Positions 53,665 to 64,000 of a stretch of DNA of 64,000 nt are shown piece after piece. Origin of the DNA: Closterium sp. NIES-65 (lineage: Eukaryota; Streptophyta; Zygnematophyceae; Desmidiales; Closteriaceae); NCBI GenBank assembly GCA_948144175.1, contig CANXME010002306.1:175001-239000 (forward strand). Direction: 5' to 3'. The position numbers and the translations under genes were made by a program. The notes under the pieces were generated by a model, which had not been told where the DNA came from, did no database searches, and saw only the letters and a list, made by a program, of their open reading frames with translations. Every line of letters begins with the position of its first letter. Position 1 is the stretch's first letter.

Positions 53665-56600
53665 CTAAACAAGCAAGAGCAGGTATATATATATATATAT
53701 GTAAGAGTACAAGCAAGGTCAAGGGGTGCGCAAGTGAGGCAAGACATGCACAAGACCCAGCTGAGTGCAGAAGCGCTGATGATCACAAGGCGGAAGTGCC
53801 TTGGTGAAAACATCAGCAGTGTTGGCCTCAGAGGCCACGTACGCAAGTCGCAATTGACCACGCTGCTGCAACTCACGAGCAAGAAAGTAGCGGAGAGCAA
53901 TGTGCTTCGTTCTGTGCTCCAGGCACTGCTCCCGACACAAGGCCAGCATGGCCTTGTTGTCTACGTACAGCACTGGAGGAGAACGAGGCGGCTCTCCGAG
54001 GTCAGTCAGCAGGTAGGTGAGCCAACGAAGCTCCTGTGCAGCCATGGCCCCGGCGTAGATCTCAGCCTCACAACTGGAGCCGAGAACAGAAGACGAGCGA
54101 GTAGCCCGCCACGAAACAGAGCCGGAACCAAGACTGAAGGTGTAACCCTGTGACGACCGCTGCGTAGCCTAGTCGTCAGCCCAAGAAGCGTCCGCGTGCC
54201 CAGTGAGGACCACTGGACTCCGCCCTCCAAGCACTAGCCCCATGCCCGACGTACTGCACAAGTAGCGCAACACCCTCTTCGCTGCAGCCATGTGCTCTGG
54301 TCTGTGTCTCCCAGGAGCAACATAGCGTGCAAGAATGCTAAGAGGGTATGCAAGGTCAGGTCGTGTGCAGGTCATGAGGTACATGAGGCAGCCAACAAGC
54401 TCTGGGTACGGGCCACTCGACTCTACGGACTCATCCGAAGGCAGAGCTGAGAGTGAGTGGCGAGTAGACAGAGGAGTGGCCTGAGGCGAGGAGTACGTGA
54501 AGCCGAAGCGCTGAAGGACCTACTGCACCATGTGTGACTGAGTCAAGGTAATGGTGCAGCGTGCTCTGTCCCGGGTGATCTGCAAGCCAAGGTAGCTGCG
54601 CAGTTCATCCAGGTATGTGCACGTGTGTCTCTTCTGCAGCTCGGACTTCACGTGGGCGAGTCCAGCAGTGTCAGCTGTGGCAAAGACCAAGTCGTCGACG
54701 TACACGAGGATGTAGAACGGCGGCAGAGAGGTGTCGGTGCGCAGAAACAACGACGGGTCAGCAGTAGAGGGAGCAAACCCAAGAGCCGCAAGCGTAGTCC
54801 TCAGTGTGTCGTGCCACTCGCGCGGTGCCTGGCGGAGACCGTAGACTGGCCGTCGGAGGCTCCACTGGGTGCCAGGAGGGAAAGTCCCAGTGAAGCCAGG
54901 TGGACAGCGCAGCCAGATCTCCTCGTGCAGGCTACCCTGCAGGAAAGCAGTGCTGAAGTCAAGGGAGTGAAGCTCGTAGTCACGCTGAGCGGCTATGTGT
55001 AGCAGCACCCAAAGAGTGGTCATCTTCGGGGTGGGAGAGAAGGTCTGAAAGTAGTCAACTCCCTGCCACTGACTGAAGCCACGAGCCACGTACCGCGCCT
55101 TGAAGACAGGTGGAGAGCCCGGCAGCCGCTTCACCCTGAAGATCCACATGCCATTGACGATGTTCGGCCCAGGAGGAGGAACCGTGTCAACGTAGGTGCC
55201 TGTGGACTTCCAGGAAGCCATCTCTGCATCCATAGCTGCCTGCCACTGAGAGGAGTAGGGACCCTCTACGGCCTCCGCGTAAGAGCGCGGAGTCGGGATG
55301 TCTAGTGCATCCGGGTCTCCCTAAGGGGTAAGCAGTACGGACGCGAGATGAGGTGAAGCAGCAGCCAGAGACTGGAACTCCTCCTGCCCGTCCTCAAGGA
55401 CGTTCGTGCCAAGAGCACACTCACCCCCGACGGACGGAGGACAGACAGACGCAGACTCAGCAACAAGACTAGCAGCGTAGTCTACACGAGAGTGAGCAGC
55501 AAAGTCGATGAGCTCAGCAACAAGAGCAGACGCAGCAGTGGACTCAAAAGAGGGGTCAGTGACGACAGTAGCAAGGAGACGCGTGACGGTAGGACTGGCA
55601 GCACGAAGAGAGTCCGACTCCGGGTCGGCAAGTGCAGGAAGAGAGGACTCAGGAGGAGAAAGCAAAGGGACACGCAGAGGAGCAGTGGACGGACGTAGAG
55701 ACATCCGGTGCGTGCCAGGGACAGGAGGAGGACGCTGACGCGAACCGCGACCACTAGCGCGAGCAGCACGAACAGGCGACGCGGGACGAGACGCAGGCTC
55801 ACGACGCTCAGCATGACCTCCAGTAGGACCAGCGTAAAGAGAGGGAGCAGGCAGTGGGGAGGCGGGCGGTAACTGTGACTGTGACTGGACAGGCGGTGGA
55901 CACTCTACAGGAGCAGAAGGACCAAGAACCTGCTGAAGGAGCGGAAAGAAATACGGCCGAGGCCGTGCGGCGACTCCAGACACAGCAGGGACAACACCAG
56001 CACCCTCAGCGGCAGCACCAGCGCCAACAGCACTTCCAGCTGCAGGACCTCCAGTAGTACCAGCAGCACCCGCAGCAGGACCACCGCCAGGACTGACAGC
56101 AGTAGCCTCAGCGCCAACACCCTCAGCAGCTCCAGCTCTAGTCGTACCCGCAGGCCCAGCAGCTCCAGCACTCCCAGGACGAGCACCTCCAGGACCGGCG
56201 GCACCAGCACCCTCAGCGGCCGAAGAAGCTCCAGCTCCAGCAGTACGCCTCCAGCGCCGGGCAAACCACTCGCGCAGCTCCTGTGGAGAGAGTGGCTCCC
56301 GCCGAGACGAAGCACCCGGAGAACCTCCAGGCCCAGCACCGCCAGACGCCACACGAGCAGGTCCAGCGGCCGCTGGCTCAGCACCACCAAGCTCAGTAGC
56401 TCCAGACGCAGCACCCCCAGGCTCAGCAGCTCCTGACGTAGCACCCCCAGGCTCAGCACCCCCAGTCGTAGCACCCCCGGGCTCAGCACCCCTAGTCGTA
56501 GTACCCCCAGGCTCAGCACCCCTAGTCGTAGCACCCCCAGGCTCAGCACCCCCACTTGCAGCACCCCCAGACTCAGCACCCCCAGGCTCAGCGCCCACGC

Positions 56601-58576
56601 GCGCAGCACCCCCAGAGTCAGCACCCCCAGGCTCAGCACCCGCAGCAGTACAAGAGTCACCAGCAACCTCGACCGGCTCGACTGCGTCTACCTGGGACAC
56701 ACCTGAAGGGGCAGGACCCTGAGGGGGGAGGGGGTCTACCGGGGGGGGACCTGGTACAAGGAAGTGCGGTGGTTGGGGGAGGGAAGGAGTGCGGTAGGGG
56801 AAGAGGCGGTAGTAGGGGACTGACTCGTCGAACGTGACGTCCTGGGAGGACAGAACACGACGAGAGGTGGGGTGGTAGAACTGCCACCCAGGGGCGTCAG
56901 GGGGGAAGCCAAGGAAGACACAGGGAGCAGCACGAGGGGACAGCTTGTCCGGAGACAAGTCGCGGACAAACGCCCGAGATCCCCAAACACGGAACGCAGA
57001 CGCATTGCCGACCTTCCCCGTCCACAGCAAGGCTGGGGAGGTCTCCGGCCTGGAGACCCTGGGGTGAAGGTTGATCTGATGCGTCGCGTACCGAACCGCA
57101 AACGGCCATAGAAAATGGGGGGCAGCCGCATGCATCATGGACGTACGAGCGACGTCCATGACCATGCCAATGCGGCGCTCAGCAATCCCACTTGCTGTGG
57201 AGAGTCCGGAAGCGTAAAGGTCTGGCGGATGCCTTGCGCACGACAGTAGGCTCGCAGAAGGCCAAAGGAGAACTCTCCGCCTCGGTCAGAGTGCAGACGC
57301 AGAACAGGAAAGTCCGAGCCGAAGCTCCTCCTGAGCTGGAGACGAGCTGCGCGGATCCAGTCGATCAACACCTCAGTGACATCACCCTTGCTGCGCAAGG
57401 GGAAGACTGTGGTGTAACGCGAGTAGTCGTCAACCACCAGCAGGAAGTAGCGCTCGTGACCCTGTCCACGGACGCGGGCCGGGCCCCACACGTCCATGTG
57501 AAGCGTCTACAGCGGGGCCTCTGTCGGGGGAAACTGAGAGGAGTGAGGGGCAGCCCGGAGCCGCCCCTCGACACAGGGGACACAGGAAGGACCAGGCCCC
57601 GGAGGAAGGGGAGGGAGGGACCGGGGAAGACCAGAGACAAGGACACGGGAAGCCATGCCTCGGAGACGAGGTAGGGAGGGGTGACCAAGACGGTGGTGCC
57701 AGAGGAGAGTCTCGTGAGACAGGAGGCGACACGAGCAGGGGGCAGACTCAGAACCAGACTTGGACGCTGCAGCAAACACCTGACCCGACGCAGCTACCTG
57801 GCCAGAAGCAGGGACAGTAGGGGACCCAGTGGTCAGGGTGTAGAGGCTTGACCCCGGCCGACGCGAAAACGTGGCCAGGTGTCGGCCCGTGCGTGCGTCC
57901 GAGCAGTGGGTCACCCGCTGACTCGCAGGAGTAAACTCGTGAACCCCCGCATCCTGCAGGTCAGCACCACTCACCAAGTTCGTCGAGAACGAGGGGAGGT
58001 AAAGACCAGACAAGGTGCCAGAGGGGGCAGCCGGACACGGGAGGACAGTAGAGAAGTGAGAGAGGACAGGACCCCCAGAGGGGTCTACCAGGGAGACTGC
58101 AACCGGCCGACCAAGCGGCGTGAGTGTGGTGCGGTCTCGAAAGAAGGAGCGAGAAGCCCCCGAGTCAAGTGTGAAGGTGAGGGAGGCCGAAGCCGACGCG
58201 GTACCTGAGAGCGCAGCCTCACCAGTACCTGAGGGCGCAGACGCGCTGGCACCTAGAGCAGCAGCCTCACTAGCACCTAGCGCAGCAGTACCAATGCCCG
58301 GGTCGGGCTGGAAACACCGGTAATAGTCACCCTGATCACTAATAGTCACAGCATACATGGCAGCAAGGATAGCATCAAAGTCAAGATCATAGATAGCGAC
58401 ACCTGCCCTAGACAGCTCTCCCCAGCGGGGGATCTCACTAGCCTTTGGGAACTGCTGACGCCAAGCGTCCGTCAGGCGGCCAAAGCAGCGCTGGGTGGGG
58501 TGGGCACCCCCACACTGCTCACCCGGGCGGTCGCCGGAGCGAAGGACGTAGGTGCACGGGCCAAAACCCCCACCAC
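53516..58576 (-). pseudogene. Decayed gag-pol remnant of element 2
   Basis: It begins within the gag region (GGGFGPCTYVL). Protease DSGASRSFF is intact. Stops and shifts against element 1: TAG near 57507 before integrase (CAG in element 1), a one-base deletion near 57185 after the integrase SPQQ motif, TAG at 55321 (GAG in element 1), TAG at 54520 (CAG) and TAG near 54167 (CAG). RT keeps YVDD (54691-54702) and RNase H keeps GHADAS, AAQE and YVDNKA parts. A diverged GGAEP-type linker lies at about 56,350-56,650. It cannot make a polyprotein. Confidence 0.9.
53630..53702 (-). repeat. (TA)n microsatellites inside element 2
   Basis: Two AT runs (about 53634-53661 and 53682-53700) lie near the 3' end. 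The matching place in element 1 has only short TATATA words, so the runs expanded after the copies split. Confidence 0.85.
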
Positions 58577-58595
58577 TTTTTTTTTTTTTTTTTTT
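58577..58595 (-). repeat. 19-A tract joining 5' LTR to internal gag
   Basis: On the minus strand the LTR reads CGTTCT, then runs into 19 A, then GTGGTGGGGGTTTTGG of gag. In intact copies the LTR continues AAATTTCTCA and then the primer site. Confidence 0.9.
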
Positions 58596-58706
58596 AGAAC
58601 GAGAATGAATGAGTAAGGAGTGGAATTGATACAAATATGCAACCCTAGAAATGTGTACCCCATATAGGCTACCCCACTATAGCCTACAAAATATTATAAT
58701 TTGACA
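58593..58706 (-). repeat. Truncated 5' LTR of element 2
   Basis: Starts TGTCAAATTATAATATTTTG on the minus strand; the inner end (about 8 bases ending CTCA) is missing at the poly-A junction. Confidence 0.85.
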
Positions 58707-58951
58707 TAGGGAATGCCGAGGCATGCTATATGATACCGAGAATGCAAAGAATGTTACAGCCAGGTAAATACGGTACGGTACCTGAGTTGTTACGGTACCA
58801 ATACCATTTTCTTGATTCCAGACCTTCCAAAGATTGAATCACTTGCTTGGCAAGTGAGGTGGTACACCTGGAAATAGACTTCGGTGCAGGGGTAAATAAT
58901 TATAATTATAATGACAAACGAAATTGCCACACTAATCCGTCTAGCCCCGGA

Positions 58952-58973
58952 TATAAGCGCATATGCGCTTATA
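58952..58973. repeat. 22-bp perfect palindrome upstream of the transposase
   Basis: TATAAGCGCAT followed by its exact complement gives a 22-bp perfect palindrome. A near-palindromic relative, ATAAGCGCCGGTGCTTAT, lies about 65 bp downstream, just before the ATG. Confidence 0.9.
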
Positions 58974-59041
58974 ATAAAATCAGTTTTTTTAGGGGTGGCG
59001 CTTGTAATCGAGTAACGGCCATAAGCGCCGGTGCTTATACG

Positions 59042-61048
59042 ATGTCAAAAATGAATTCTGTTTTTAAGGGTACGAAATTGAAGCCCTCAATATGGAGAAC
59101 AAGGCCATGTGATGTGCGCATGGGATCGTGCATGAAATTCCGCCGAAAAACAGCCGCGACTCGATTTCCCACCGCACAAACCCTGTCCCGGAGCAACGCA
59201 CCTGGCAGCGATGACGAGCTCCCCGACGCTGAGGAGGACTGTCGCGAGGAGGGAGGCGATGGCGCCGAGGGTGGCACGGAGGCTGGCACCGAGGCCGGCA
59301 CCACTGAGGATGTGTTACCCGAGGGTGCGCCGGGCGCCGACGAGGACGACGGTGTTGAGTATTGGTGACGCGACGGGCTCCCTGAGAAGTTGCCGATACC
59401 TACCTACCCTCCTACTAATCGCCAGTGACCCCACCTTTCTACACGGAACCGTGATGCCCGCCCCCCCTCTCCCAGGCATAAGCTCAACGATCACAAGCGT
59501 CAGGCCTATACCGCCGCCGAGAAACTAAAGTACGTCGCGCTGCTGCAGGTCGCGGTTTCGGTGCGTGCTTTGGCCCGCGAGAGCGGCATAATCCGCAAGT
59601 GCCTCACCAACTGGAAGCGCTCTGCGGATTTCCTGAAGGAAGCTCACTCCGCGCGGAAGCGGATGCACGGTCGCGGGAGATCGTCGTGGTACCGACCGAT
59701 GGAGATGAAGGTGTACGAGCGTCTCCTCGAGTGGCGCCCCAAAGGAACTGCCGTGTCAATCGGCGGCCTGCAGGAGTGGTCCAAGGAGTTTATGAAGGAG
59801 CTCTACCCTCAAGAGAAGTGGAAGGGCAGTCAAAGGTGGTCGGAACGGTTTCGGAAGCGCTGGAATCTAAGCGTCCGCATGAAGACAAGGGTTGCACAGA
59901 AAACCGCCGCTCGTAAGCCCTCGATTTCATAGTCCTGTGTAATTAACCCATGTGATGTACTCATTGCACCCGAGTGTATCGCCCTGTCTCCCACCGTATC
60001 GCAAATGTCGTGGAGTAGTGCAGGAACTTTTGGCTGTTCATCCGAGACAAGCGACGCGAGCGCGGCATCGAGACCACGTGGATCATCAACGCCGACAAGA
60101 CGCCTCTGTGGCAGGAGATGCCCGCCACCACGACCGTTGAGCAAGCTGGCCTTCGCTCGGTGCCCATCAGGAGTGCTGGGTACCAGAAGGAGCGTGTGAC
60201 CGTGATGCTGGCATGCACAGCGGACGACGCCAAGCTTAAGCCGTGGGTTTTTTTCAAGAGGAAGACGCTGCCGAAGGGCGACTTTCCGCCTGGTAAGTGA
60301 GGTTCTTGGACGTGCGTCGCACATGTTTAATGTTTTTTTTTTCACTAATTTTTTGTTTCAATACCTGATTGTGCAGACGTGGTCGTGGCGTGCCACGAGA
60401 ACGGGTGGATGGACGCCGCGGGCGTTATCCGCTGGCTCGAAGAATGTGTCAAGCCGTTCTTGAAGCCGTCTTTCGGTCGGCACTCCAGGAGCTCCATGGT
60501 GGCTCTGGATTCCTACCGCGGGCACCTCACTAAGGGTGTCAAGGAGAAGTTTCGCGAGATGAACTGCGTGCCGGCGATCATCCCGTTGGGGCGTACAGGT
60601 GAGCTTCAACCCCTTGATGTCTCCGTCAACAAGAGTTTCAAGGCCTCCTTCCGTCAGCAGTACCAGAAGTGGTTCGAAGCGGAGGGGCAGGTACAGCTGA
60701 CTGCAGCAGGTACGGTGAGACCGTGGTTTCTAGGTACGGCATGCACGTTGCTATAAACCCCCCTTGGTTGCCCTAATCACCGTCGTTTCTTTGTGATTTT
60801 GCAGGCAATCTCAAGAAGCCGTGGTTCTGAGGTGGATCTCGCGGGCCTGGAAGGCAGTGCTCGCCGACCTCATCAGGCGCGCCTTCCTCACATGTGGCAT
60901 CAGCAACGCCCTTGACGGCAGCGAGGACAGCCTCGTCATGGCGCACACGCGGACGCAGCTGACCGCGGAAGTCGATGTCGACGACGGCATCATCGCCGAT
61001 GGCTTCTTTGGCAACAACTGCCAGGAGCCCGAGTCTAACGAGGAGTAG
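59042..61048 (+). pseudogene. Pogo/Tigger-like DDE transposase gene, one internal stop
   Basis: Five exons fit in phase: 59042-59364, 59476-59912, 59975-60292, 60377-60709 and 60816-61048 (548 codons including stop). Exon 1 is acidic. Exon 2 has a CENP-B/pogo-type helix-turn-helix (RQAYTAAEKLKYV ... LARESGIIRKCLTNWKR) and a second HTH (SIGGLQEWSKEFM ... GSQRWSERFRKRWNLS). Exons 3-4 carry the DDE_1 core: D294 (INADKTPLW), D404 (VALDSYRGHL) and D440 (LQPLDVSVNKSF), with 35 residues between the last two, typical of pogo. One in-frame TAG (60016-60018) lies before NFWLFIRDK. It may be a real nonsense change, or a different acceptor may skip it. The exon-5 acceptor at 60815 is preferred over 60804, which gives an early stop. 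Terminal inverted repeats were not identified. It may be a dead transposon or a domesticated gene. Confidence 0.75.
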
Positions 61049-61111
61049 ATGCTTCCTTGGTGGATAGGCCTTAGTAAACGCCTTTTAAAGCCCGAGTACA
61101 GCATGGTAATT

Positions 61112-61138
61112 TTCAAGTTCAAGATTCTTGAACTTGAA
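61112..61138. repeat. 27-bp inverted repeat after the transposase
   Basis: TTCAAGTTCAAGA, one T, then TCTTGAACTTGAA: perfect 13-bp arms with a one-base centre, 64 bases past the transposase stop. Could be a hairpin terminator-like structure or part of the element's end. Confidence 0.85.
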
Positions 61139-62279
61139 GTCGCCAATAATAGGGTTACCCTACTTGTTTTGAGAAAATTCTCGCGACCCCAGGCAATCGT
61201 CCTGCGACAACGAAACCCGAGTGCCCAAAACCAGAACTGACGCGATGATCGCAAACCATTTGTACTATTCACCACTCTCATAACTTGCTTACCAAGTAGT
61301 ACTCCTAGGCTAGGAGGCTCCAAGGCAGAAACTAACGCTAGTTGGCAAAAGCGAGTCGTTGATAGGTGTTTTTTTTTAGTGTGGAAGGAAATATAAGTCC
61401 ACCTCAACCATCTTAGTCAGTGTACGCTCTAATCTCTCCCTCACGTCACCGGTCTCGTGTTACAACCCGTACACCCACGGCACTTACGTTAGTAAACGCG
61501 ATTCGCGTTACTCGAGTCTTGCATTCAAGCTCGTGTCGCAGACGCAAGATCTTGTCACACTTGCTGCCATTCAGCCTCGTGTCACGATCGTACCATTTTA
61601 GGCACGGGTCGCTCACGCGAATGCCGTACTGGTTCGCGTAACGCACTCAGCCGTTAGTCGCACATGTTCCTCCTCGTCGGCCGCTCTTGCCCACGTCAGA
61701 CCGCTTTCCTCGTCGCCCGCGCTTTCCCTCATTACCCTCCCCGACCCTCTGGTCGCATATGTTCCCGTAGTTGCCCACGCTCTCCCACGTTAACCACACA
61801 TCCCCTCGTCGCAATTGCTAGTAGTAAACATACCGCGCTTCAGATCGTCACCCGCGCTCGCCTCATCACCCTCGTCGACCCACACCGATCCTCGCCGCCC
61901 TCACCTCCCTAGGTCTCCGACATTCCCTCTCGTCGCTCGCGCTTCCCCTCATCACCTGTGCCGACCCTCGCCGCCCTCGCCTCCCCTCGTCGCCCGCGCG
62001 TCCCGTCGTCGGGCTTGCCTCCCAGTCACTCGCGCTTCCCCTCGTCATCCGCGTTTCCATCCGCTCTTCCCCTCTCCCCATCTCACCATCTCCAGCCCAT
62101 CCTTTCTCCCTCATTCCTTCCGAAGGGGTGGGACAGATGGGGAGGAACAGATGGGGAGGAACAGATGGGGAGAAACAGAGGTGGTCGCTTCCGCCACCAC
62201 AATCGAATAGCGTTTTGATTCCCTCTCTGCTTCCCACCATCCTCCCCCCAGCTCTCTCCCTGGCATCTGCCCCCGTTCC
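61139..62279. other. Intergenic; becomes pyrimidine-rich
   Basis: Unremarkable to about 61,650, then C/T-rich with CGTCGCCC-like words resembling the flanks of element 1. Three GGGACAGAT/GGGAGGAACAGAT units lie near 62,130-62,175. No gene was recognised. Confidence 0.5.
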
Positions 62280-64000
62280 CCCCATCCTCTTCCCTGTTTC
62301 CCCGTATCCCTTGCCGTGCTTCCCCCCATCCTATCCCCTCTTACCCCATATCCCCTGCCCTGCTTCCCCCCATCCCCTTCCCTGCTTCCCCCCATCCCCT
62401 CCCCTGCTTTCCCCCATCCCCTTCCCTGCTTCCCTCCATCCCCTTCCCTGCTTTCCCCCATCCCCTGCCCTGCTTCCCCCCATCCCCCTCCCTGCTTCCT
62501 CCCATCCCCTTCCCTGCTTCACCCCATCCCCTTCCCTGCTTCCCCCCATCCCCTTCCCTGCTTCCCCCCATCCCCTTCCCTGCTTCCCCCCATCCCCTCC
62601 CCTGCTTTCCCCCATCCCCTTCCCTGCTTCCCTCCATCCCCTTCCCTGCTTTCCCCCATCCCCTGCCTTGCTTCCCCCCATCCCCTTTCCTGCTTCCCCC
62701 CATCCCCTCCCCTGCTTCCCCCCTTCCCTTTCCCTGCTTCACCCCATCCCCTTCCCTGCTTCCTCCCATCCCCTTCCCTGCTTCACCCCATCCCCTTCCC
62801 TGCTTCCCCCCATCCCTTTCCCTGCTTCCCCCCATCCCCTCCCCTTCTTCCTCCCATCCCCTTCCCTGCTTCCCCCCATCCCCTTCCCTGCTTCCCCCCA
62901 TCCCCTTCCCCTGTTTCCCCCTATCCCCTTCCCTTCTTCCCCCCATCCCCTCCCCTGCTTCCCCCCATCCCCCTCCCTGTTTCCCCCCATCCCCTTCCCT
63001 GCTTCCCCCCATCCCCTCCCCTGCTTCCCCCCATCCCCCTCCCTGATTCCCCCTATCCCCTTCCCTTCTTCCCCCCATCCCCTCCCCTTCTTCCTCCCAT
63101 CCCCTTCCCTGCTTCCCCCCATCCCCTCCCCTTCTTCCTCCCATCCCCTTCCCTGCTTCCCCCCATCCCCTCCCCTGCTTCCCCCCATCCCCCTCCCTGT
63201 TTCCCCCCATCCCCTTCCCTTCTTCCCCCCATCCCCTTCCCTGCTCCCCTCCATCCCCTTCCCTGCTTCCCCCCATCCCCTTCCCCTGTTTCCCCCTATC
63301 CCCTTCCCTTCTTCCCCCCATCCCCTCCCCTGCTTCCCCCCATCCCCCTCCCTGTTTCCCCCCATCCCCTTCCCTGCTTCCCCCCATCCCCTCCCCTGCC
63401 TCCCCCCATCCCCCTCCCTGTTTCCCCCTATCCCCTTCCCTTCTTCCCCCCATCCCCTCCCCTTCTTCCTCCCATCCCCTTCCCTGTTTCCCCCCATCCC
63501 CTTCCCTTCTTCCCCCCATCCCCTCCCCTGCTTCCTCCCATCCCCTTCCCTGCTTCCTCCCATCCCCTCCCCTGCTTCCTCCCATCCCCTTCCCTGCTTC
63601 CCCCCATCCCCTTCCCTGCTTCCCCCCATCCCCTTCCCTGCTTCCCCCCATCCCCATCCCTGCTTCCCCCCATCCCCTTCCCTGCTTCACCCCATCCCCT
63701 TCCCTGCTTCCCCCCATCCCCTCCCCTGCTTCCCCCCATCCCCCTCCCTGTTTCCCCCCATCCCCTTCCCTTCTTCCCCCCATCCCCTCCCCTGCTTCCC
63801 CCCATCCCCTTCCCTGCTTCACCCCATCCCCTTCCCTGCTTCCCCCCATCCCCTTCCCTTCTTCCCCCCATCCCCTTCCCTGCTTCCCCCCATCCCCTTC
63901 CCTGCTTCCCCCCTTCCCTTTCCCTGCTTCACCCCATCCCCTCCCCTGCTTCCCCCCATCCCGTCCCGTGCTTCCCCCCATCCCCTTCCCTTCTTCCCCT
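62280..64000. repeat. 22-bp minisatellite, about 75 copies, reaching the window edge
   Basis: The unit is TTCCCTGCTTCCCCCC plus ATCCCC (22 bp), with TTCTTCC, TGTTTCC and CTCCC variants. The minus strand is G-rich (GGGGATGGGGGGAAG), with many closely spaced G-runs that could fold into G-quadruplexes. Because 22 is not divisible by three, a full 66-bp cycle reads through all frames; minus-strand frames stay open for hundreds of codons with a 22-residue Gly-rich period. I treat these as non-coding. Confidence 0.95.

Larger units (their letters stand above)
53395..58706 (-). mobile_element. Ty1/copia element 2, gag-deleted relative of element 1
   Basis: Minus-strand element flanked by TAGGG duplications (53390-53394 and 58707-58711). 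The 3' LTR is 53395-53515 (121 bp). The 5' LTR is 58593-58706, missing its innermost bases. About eight differences between the LTRs suggest it is older than element 1. Primer site, leader and most of gag (about 2.2 kb in element 1) are gone, replaced by a 19-A tract at the junction. The remaining protein is closely similar to element 1. Confidence 0.92.

Noticed and set aside
58838..61298. ACTTGCTT-CCAAGT words as terminal repeats of the transposase element
   Set aside because: They are short, self-palindromic and not convincingly inverted to each other.
62341..63981. 546-codon minus-strand Gly-rich frame (and two overlapping long frames)
   Set aside because: All frames of the 22-bp array are open in rotation; a repeat artefact, not a gene.

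Overview
The window looks like nuclear DNA of a green-lineage eukaryote, most likely a non-seed streptophyte (bryophyte-grade plant or streptophyte alga). Supporting signs are spliced genes with GT-AG introns, an AILP1-type gene with the plant YGL and LRDR motifs, a C2H2 protein ending in a DLELRL EAR motif, and Ty1/copia elements primed by initiator-Met tRNA. Exons are GC-rich and almost every intron carries its own minisatellite. The species cannot be named from sequence alone.

Layout. 1-3.5 kb: low-complexity GC-rich DNA with a 36-bp tandem repeat and a (CCT)30 tract. 3.9-6.3 kb (-): four-exon alpha/beta hydrolase resembling isoprenylcysteine methylesterase. 6.6-10.2 kb (-): two-exon C2H2/poly-Gln/EAR protein. 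10.2-13.8 kb: no gene recognised, one foldback element. 14.2-21.7 kb (+): copia element 1, inserted in a GTCGCCC-type simple array. 22.4-28.5 kb (-): copia element of another family. 28.7-29.1 kb (-): EAF7/MRGBP-like gene. 30.8-34.8 kb (-): 1332-residue protein with three copies of a new-looking motif. 38.0-48.6 kb (+): 14-exon CCA-adding tRNA nucleotidyltransferase. 50.1-52.9 kb (+): four-exon AILP1-like gene. 53.4-58.7 kb (-): a second, decayed copy related to element 1. 59.0-61.0 kb (+): five-exon pogo/Tigger-like DDE transposase. 62.3-64.0 kb: 22-bp minisatellite running off the window.

The most unusual finding is that introns of the tRNA nucleotidyltransferase and AILP1-like genes are packed with decayed tandem copies of pieces of their own exons, often with a splice site still attached. 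Nearly every internal exon of both genes has one to five such 'ghosts'. Together with intron-private minisatellites, including 28 copies of a 34/35-bp unit each holding an 18-20 bp perfect palindrome, this suggests introns growing by repeated local duplication across exon-intron borders.

All three LTR elements have exact 5-bp target duplications (TTGCC, CACTA, TAGGG), so their edges are certain. All are coding-dead as they stand: two nonsense codons and one frameshift in element 1, two in-frame TAA codons in the 22-28 kb element, and several CAG-to-TAG changes plus loss of most of gag in the 53-58 kb element. Apart from the elements, the genes look like independent housekeeping or regulatory loci with no sign of a shared pathway.
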